Both the position numbers and the translations under genes were made by a program. Source: Aquanectria penicillioides (lineage: Eukaryota > Ascomycota > Sordariomycetes > Hypocreales > Nectriaceae). From it: a DNA stretch of 64,000 nt. This document shows, in pieces, positions 59,029-64,000 of the stretch. The stretch's first letter is position 1, and the number at the start of each line of letters is the position of its first letter. The stretch spans positions 3,286,001 through 3,350,000 of the forward strand of contig PYIU01000003.1 in the NCBI GenBank assembly GCA_003415625.1. Reading direction: 5' to 3'. The notes beneath the pieces are model-generated. The model worked only from the letters and a program-made list of their open reading frames with translations, was not told where the DNA came from and ran no database searches.

Positions 59029-60221
59029 TTATCGTGTTCCCTTGGCACCAGCCGGAGCGTCTAATCTCCTCCGCTTCAATGACGTACCAAGTGCATCTCT
59101 CACCATAGGGTCTGCTCGGATCGTATTTTGCACTAGCCACTCCCTCATCTTCCCTTGGAGATTGTTTGTGGCCTCCATATCACCTTTGTAGGGTGCTAGC
59201 TCCATCTCAAGCAGCCGCACCGCGTCGGCATCTAAATGGTTCACGAGTGCTTCAAGACGTTGAACATTTTCATGAAGTGCTTTTTCTTCGTTTTCCACTG
59301 CAGCCTTCTTATCACCACCAAAATGAAGAGCTAGGAGTGGCCCGATTTGTGAGAGGGCAATATAAATGGTGATTGTGAGCTTTCGAGCCAGAGATATGAC
59401 TTGAAAAGGGAGGAAGGCGGGGTGTGACGTAACGCGAGTCAGGATGGCGTTGACGATATTTACCCAAGCTGGGAACTCGGAGCGCGTGACGGTATGGAGC
59501 TCGAAGGTGCAGAGTGTTATCAAGATGAGCCACCGATAATACTTGCCGAAATCCATGTATCCGAAGAGGCCTAGGACATACATGGAGGCGGCGGCGACAG
59601 CATAGTGAGGCAAGATGCCAGAGATGACACCCCTGGTCACGAAGTCCTTGATTGTAATGCATTTCTGCCAGCGCGCAATTTCGGGGCCGAAGCGTTCGTA
59701 GGCGAAACGCTTGGAGACGTCCTGGAGGGTATCGCTGGCCTGCTTCAAGTGCATGAAGAAGACGGCAGCGTCTGGAGCGTCGGCGCCCGCCTTGTCGGGG
59801 TGGTGGAGGGCCGCGAGACGGCGGAAGCGAGACTTGATCTCTCGCTCGGGAGCGTTGAAGGAAACGCCAAGGTCTTCATAGTAGGAAGGTTGGTTACGTT
59901 GGTCGTAGTCGGCTTCGTAGATGGTGTAGAGGAGATACACAGTTATGACGAGGATGTGAATGATGCGACGGTGGGTATTGAAGCGAGCGGAGCCGGGTGC
60001 CGGTTTAGGATCACCTGCGCGGATTGTGAGGCCATAATAGATAGTTTGGACCCAAGAGGTTGCGATCTATTTGGGTTGGGTTGTGTGTCAGTAGCTGTCA
60101 TTGTGATGACGATTGCTTGTGGGGCAGAATGGGCGTGAAAACAACACAGAAATGTGCGACAAGACAGGATACTTACGCCGGGTAGAAAGGCCCAGCCTAG
60201 CATAGAGAGATAGCCGGACAT
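59029..60221 (-). CDS. Membrane J-domain (DnaJ) protein
   Basis: Exons (minus) 60221-60177 and 60066-59029 give 360 aa; the 110-nt intron is phase 0. A hydrophobic N-terminus (MSGYLSMLGWAFLPG) and a membrane segment at ~50-65 (IIHILVITVYLLYTIY) precede the J domain (~74-135, YYEDLGVSFNAPEREIKSRF with HPD at 104-106). Further hydrophobic stretches (AVAAASMYVLGLFGYM, WLILITLCTFELH) suggest several membrane passes. The C-terminus is charged and ends SLKRRRLDAPAGAKGTR. J-proteins stimulate Hsp70 ATPase; a membrane J-protein would recruit Hsp70 to that membrane (ER or mitochondria, not resolved). It is convergent with the MFS gene, 292 bp between stops. Confidence 0.85.
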
Positions 60222-61574
60222 TGCGAGCGTGCGGGCATCACGGGATGCAGTTTGGACGCGAAGCTATCATTCAAAGAAGGCGGTTGATATGATAGCGACA
60301 GCACCGCCAAAAGATGTGGCCAGTTTGTGAAAGGATCGCGGCGCTGCGTTGAAGTAGGTATGTAGAGGTGGGATGCACCTGCGTCAGAGTGGGTCCGGGT
60401 CTCAGCTGCCGTTGGCTTGGCCTGGATTGCGGGAGAAGGCAGTCACTCATGCTGGAGCCTGAGCGGCGGGCAGCCAGCCTCAGGCGCCGTTTTAGGGAGC
60501 ATCCATGCTGGACAATGCCAAAAAGGGTGTTACTCATGCTTGGTGCGCACCCGCCACATCCTGTTTTTGCACTTGTGGATTTTGGCATGGAATCTCACAT
60601 TACACACATCGCGGTGTGCCCATCGTGATGTTTATTACCACAACAGCTCACATTTCTAACATGCTCATCGTACCCAAAGCCCCTAGAATAGTGTCGCGCA
60701 TGGCAATATCTGCAACAACATAGGTCCTTTGGAAACCAATAAAACTGACTGCCATGGATAAAGAGGCAAGCAAGTATACCGTGTAAACGCGGGTGTTCCT
60801 CATGAGGGCAGCGACCGACTCGTATATACATGTGCTTAAGCACCTCACATCCCCTTCCTAGGTAGGTAGTCAATTTGCAGAAGACTTCACATGCATGAAA
60901 CGCCGCAAATGCCCGAAAACATTTGGCGGCCTCGTGCGACATTCTACAATCCTCCTTGGCGCATTGTCCCTGTCCGTGAACCCATCTCCCTCGCTGAACT
61001 AGCATCATCTTCCTCGGTCCATTTGCGAGGCTCCATGTTTCATCCCTCACCCCCCTCAAACACGGACCCGTCGAATCAAGCCTCGCAAACACCCTTACGC
61101 TTAGCCTCAGCACCTCAACCACAGCGTTTATCATTCTCCATTTCTGGCGGCTATTGCAACTTTGCTCACCAGGAGCGACAAAATCCTGTAGGCTATCGCC
61201 TAGCAAGGCAGGTGGCTGTCCTGTTCTCATCAGGGGAAACCCGCCCCGGTCCATGTTGACGCTAACACCGATGCCTTTGATCTTTGGCGGATGCGAGACA
61301 CGTCCAAGCGGGTTGCTCTCAACCCTGGAAAGAACTGCCCCTGTATTAAAGCAGCCAAAATAAACTATACAAACATGATTCGCCGAGATGGCGCCTTGGC
61401 CGAGGGATCGGGAGCCTGGCGTAAGAAGAACGTGTCTTGGATATATAGCACGCTGTAGTTGTATATCAGATGGCGCGGCCCTCGCGAAAGCATTTATTAG
61501 ATCGACCGAGTCCAGGTGTGATAGCCGCTGTTTCTTTCCTTGACAACCTGCGTTTCGTTGGATTGCTCTGCACT
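60222..61574. promoter_or_regulatory. Divergent region of the J-protein and PLC genes
   Basis: 1.35 kb. The right end carries a TATA-like TATATAG at 61442-61448. Frames in the middle (60595-61254 minus, 60891-61259 plus) overlap on opposite strands and show no family features. Nothing else was recognised. Confidence 0.4.
61442..61448 (+). promoter_or_regulatory. TATA-box candidate (TATATAG)
   Basis: It lies 127 bp upstream of the chosen PLC start at 61575 and only ~22 bp upstream of an earlier in-frame ATG at 61470. The spacing argues that the transcript starts around or after 61470 and that 61575 is the real start. Confidence 0.45.
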
Positions 61575-62545
61575 ATGCATTTCCTGTGGATTGTCCCTTT
61601 TATTGGAGCAGCGCTGGCCGCTTGCAATGGCCACGACGAACTTTGTGACCGAAAGTATTCGGCTGTTTCATTCGTGGGCTCGCATAACAGCGCCTTCGTT
61701 GGTGAAACGCCCACTCACAACCAGTACAAGTCGGTAACGGACCAGCTCGACCTAGGCGTTCGGTTCCTGCAGGCGCAGACTCATGACAAGGATGGAGTTA
61801 TTGAGATGTGCCATACCTATTGCTGGGAGCTGGATGAGGGTTCTCTCACCCAGTATCTTCAAGAGATTGCTGACTGGATGAACGATAATCCTGACGAGGT
61901 GGTGACGTTGCTATTGACCAATGGAGACGGCATTGCTGTCGAAAAGTACGACGAAGTCTTCAACAGCACTGGGTTGAGTCAATACGTTTTCCACCCAGAG
62001 GAGCAGCTGGCTCTTGAAGATTGGCCCACTCTTAAAGAGCTTCTGGACAACAAGACCCGTCTTGTTGTCTTCATGGGTATGTAAACACTTTACTTGCACC
62101 CCTGGACTCTAATCCCAGCTGACCCGAACAAGATTACCACACAGATCAGACCAAAGTGGACTACATCATCAGCGAATTCGACTATTTCTGGGAAACGCCG
62201 TACGGCGAAATTAACTCTAGCTTTCCAAATTGCAATGTTGACCGCCCGACAAACGGCGATACGACAAAGCTCATGGGCCTAATGAATCATATGTTGAACG
62301 TCGACATTTTCGGTCTCACCGTCCCGGACCAGCTGTCAGCTTCCGATACAAACTCGGCAGAGTCTATCCAGAAACAGGTGGACCTCTGCGAATCACAGTG
62401 GAGTAAGAAACCTAACATTGTGCTTGTAAGTCTCCCCGGTCTCGAACTACTTGGTGATGAGCGTCGCTAACTTAGCACGCGGCAGCTTGATTGGATCAAT
62501 ATTGGCGACGCGATTAGCGTGCAGGCGTCTATAAACGGCTTATGA
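61575..62545 (+). CDS. Secreted PI-PLC X-domain phosphodiesterase family protein
   Basis: Exons 61575-62076, 62133-62425 and 62486-62545 give 284 aa. The start at MHFLWIVPFIGAALAACNG provides a signal peptide, whereas the in-frame ATG at 61470 would bury it. The PLC X TIM barrel shows the first catalytic histidine in FVGSHNSAF, a LDLGVRFLQAQTH strand, the second catalytic His in EMCHTYC, the DNPDEVVTLLLTN strand and the C-terminal LLDWINIGDAISVQ. The usual calcium-dependent PLC features are absent, as in bacterial-type PI-PLC-like fungal proteins. There is no GPI signal or membrane anchor, so it is probably extracellular. The stop is 86 bp from that of the convergent DsbA-like gene. Confidence 0.88.
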
Positions 62546-62631
62546 AATGGTGTTTTCTTGGGTTGTTCATGGTGATTCTAAGTCATTGATATGTGCTAGT
62601 TATGACCATGCAAACGACAATCCATCAATAA

Positions 62632-63468
62632 TTATGAACTCTCCTTGATAATTGTGTTCAATGTCTTCACATATTCAGAGACCTCCTTAAGCCCTGTCAA
62701 TGTCAAGTCTCGCCGCCGCCCTTCTACCATGACCACTGGCACTGCATCTACATCTCTCCCGACAACCCGAATCTTGTCCTTGGTCTGCCTCTCCCCCTTC
62801 TCATGGTTAGACACAATTGCCTTTGCTTCGTCTTCCGGGACTCCAGCCTCGACACATGCCGCGATGAGGGTGTCGTCATCCGCCGGGTGCCGTCCATCAG
62901 CAAAATACAAGCGGAACAGGGCATTCACCAGACGGTTTGTTATATCCGCACCAGAAGATTCCTGTACAATTTGGATAATGCGATGAGCTGGAAAAGTGTT
63001 GCCCGTGGGACCTTTGAAACCTATTGGCGCACCGAGAGGTTCTGCGATGGAAGTCATATGCGCCTGGAAGAGCAACTGCGCTTCGGGCTTGTCGTTGTGC
63101 TTGTGGTGAAGGTTCCACTCGGAGCGATCTGGGACAGTGGCTGGAAAGTTGGGAGCGCTTTGATAGGGATCAAAGTGAAGGGTAAAGTTGACAGATGGAG
63201 ATTGAACCTCAGAGAGGGCTTGATCGAGCCTGAATGCGACCTAGGTGAGCAGAAAGTTGTGGGAAGGGAAACGATGACCTGCTACCTTTTCTTTGCTAGA
63301 TATGTCCTAGGACCACTTAGCATTGATTACAGAGAGTGATGTTGCCAGATATCAAGATGGGGGTATTCTCGACAATTGTGTTGCGGCATTGAGAATGATG
63401 CTGCGGGGGGGAAGGACTAACCAAGGACAAGTCGTGTCCAGAGTAAATGTGACCTGTGATTCATACAT
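62632..63468 (-). CDS. DsbA/FrnE-like thioredoxin-fold protein
   Basis: Exons (minus) 63468-63422, 63306-63286 and 63229-62632 give 221 aa. It begins MYESQVTFTLDTTCPWTYLAKKRLD, a thioredoxin-fold active-site loop; the usual CxxC is CPWT, so the second cysteine is missing. The middle carries LHFDPYQSAPNFP and FKGPTGNTFPAHRIIQI, and the C-terminal cis-proline loop is VDAVPVVMV, as in the DsbA/2-hydroxychromene-2-carboxylate isomerase/FrnE family. Loss of the second Cys argues against disulfide oxidase activity and for an isomerase or glutathione-dependent role. Exon 2 is only 21 nt. A TATA-like run lies ~112 bp upstream. Confidence 0.8.
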
Positions 63469-63832
63469 CGTGGAGATTGGCCAACGGGCTTAGTTAGCTG
63501 CGAGGTGAACCAAAGAACGTGAATCACTGAGCGTTTGACCACAATCCTGAAGTTTCTGGCAAGAGCGAAAGGGAAGTGATATATATCTACGCCACTCTCT
63601 GATCCTTCCTGGGGGTGCGGGGGAAATCATGAACGGCCCCGCTGTAGCTCCGGCCGGCCGGAATGGTGCCTCACGGAGCTAAATACATAAACACCCCGAT
63701 TGTGACCAATAGCAGGAGACTGGTCGACTTGCGCCGGATTAATGATCAAGTCCGTCGCACAACGGATTTGCGATGCAGGTGATGTCTGGGGTATCTCAAA
63801 CGTGAATTCTTTTCTTGAACCTGGCAAACTAC
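63469..63832. other. Upstream region of the DsbA-like gene
   Basis: 364 bp between two tandem minus-strand genes. A TATATATC-type element (complement of 63578-63586) is visible ~112 bp upstream of the DsbA-like start. No gene was seen. Confidence 0.4.
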
Positions 63833-64000
63833 CTAATCAAACGTCATCTTGGAACCAGTGTGCTTGACAACGGCGCCCGTCAACCGCGCCACTGAAATGT
63901 CGGATGACTCCTTCAGAGGCTTCGCGGCATCTCCTCCCGAGTTTCCGGCACCTCCATCAGCCCTGCGAGGTGGCGGTCGATTTCGTGGGTTGTCCTTGCC
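63833..64000 (-). CDS. C-terminal fragment of an unidentified gene
   Basis: The minus frame is open from the window edge to TAG at 63833-63835. The last 55 residues read GKDNPRNRPPPRRADGGA, a Gly/Asn-rich linker, then SDISVARLTGAVVKHTGSKM, ending TFD. The first part is a disordered basic/proline linker and the last ~25 residues look conserved. I cannot assign a family from this fragment. The 5' part lies beyond the window. Confidence 0.55.
   Translation of the reverse strand, partial: GKDNPRNRPPPRRADGGAGNSGGDAAKPLKESSDISVARLTGAVVKHTGSKMTFD

Noticed and set aside
61470..61574. Upstream in-frame ATG as the PLC start
   Set aside because: It lies ~22 bp after the TATA box and would bury the signal peptide; the ATG at 61575 gives a normal secreted precursor.

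Overview
The window is nuclear DNA of a filamentous ascomycete (Pezizomycotina, most likely a Sordariomycete). Most genes carry one to five short introns of 48-115 nt with GT-AG ends and TACTAAC/CTAAC-like branch sites. Promoters are C/T-rich, homopolymer and GA tracts sit between genes, and several proteins are typically fungal: a Uds1 septation protein, a kinesin-3 of the UncA type, a LaeA-like methyltransferase and a fungal Ten1. There are no prokaryotic features, no CRISPR array, and no tRNA or rRNA that I could support. The species cannot be named from this window.

Layout. 1-1583 (-): disordered protein, 3' end off the window. 3054-5673 (+): SCYL1/Cex1-type pseudokinase. 6153-6419 (+): UPF0390 protein, convergent with a PLP decarboxylase (6698-8328, -). 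Then on minus: a small cytochrome b5 (9265-9695) and the mitochondrial protease OMA1 (10600-11898). 13144-13955 (+): DUF985 cupin whose frame is broken. 14297-15677 (-): LaeA-like methyltransferase. 15678-23131 holds no recognisable gene. 23132-28376 (-): kinesin-3, also with one frame break. 31457-31963 (+): small three-exon gene. 32814-33314 (-): telomere protein Ten1. 33986-34406 (+): DUF952 protein with a frame break, tail to tail with an M1 aminopeptidase/LTA4 hydrolase (34469-36593, -). After a 6.1 kb gap come a Uds1-domain protein (42686-44937, +), a 4.1 kb gap with a 394-bp MITE, a PXA-PX-nexin-C protein (49027-52314, -), a degenerate hAT-like element (52935-54064), Sub1/PC4 (54541-55115, +), an MFS transporter (56785-58736, +), a membrane J-protein (59029-60221, -), a secreted PI-PLC X-domain protein (61575-62545, +), a DsbA/FrnE-like thioredoxin-fold protein (62632-63468, -) and the tail of a further minus-strand gene (63833 to the edge).

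The genes are mostly unrelated housekeeping functions: tRNA/COPI traffic, ribosome biogenesis, mitochondrial quality control, vesicle transport, septation, telomere capping and transcription. They do not form a pathway, and I found no secondary-metabolite cluster or novel defence system. The most informative observations are: (1) three conserved genes each lack exactly one base in a C/G homopolymer, which points to assembly errors rather than three pseudogenes; (2) two inverted-repeat elements with clean target-site duplications; (3) two small multi-exon genes (Ten1 and a 121-aa protein) that single-ORF searches miss; and (4) microexons of 13, 17 and 21 nt and a GC-AG intron. All exon models were deduced by eye. 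Exon lengths sum to multiples of three in every complete model, after adding one base in the three broken ones.
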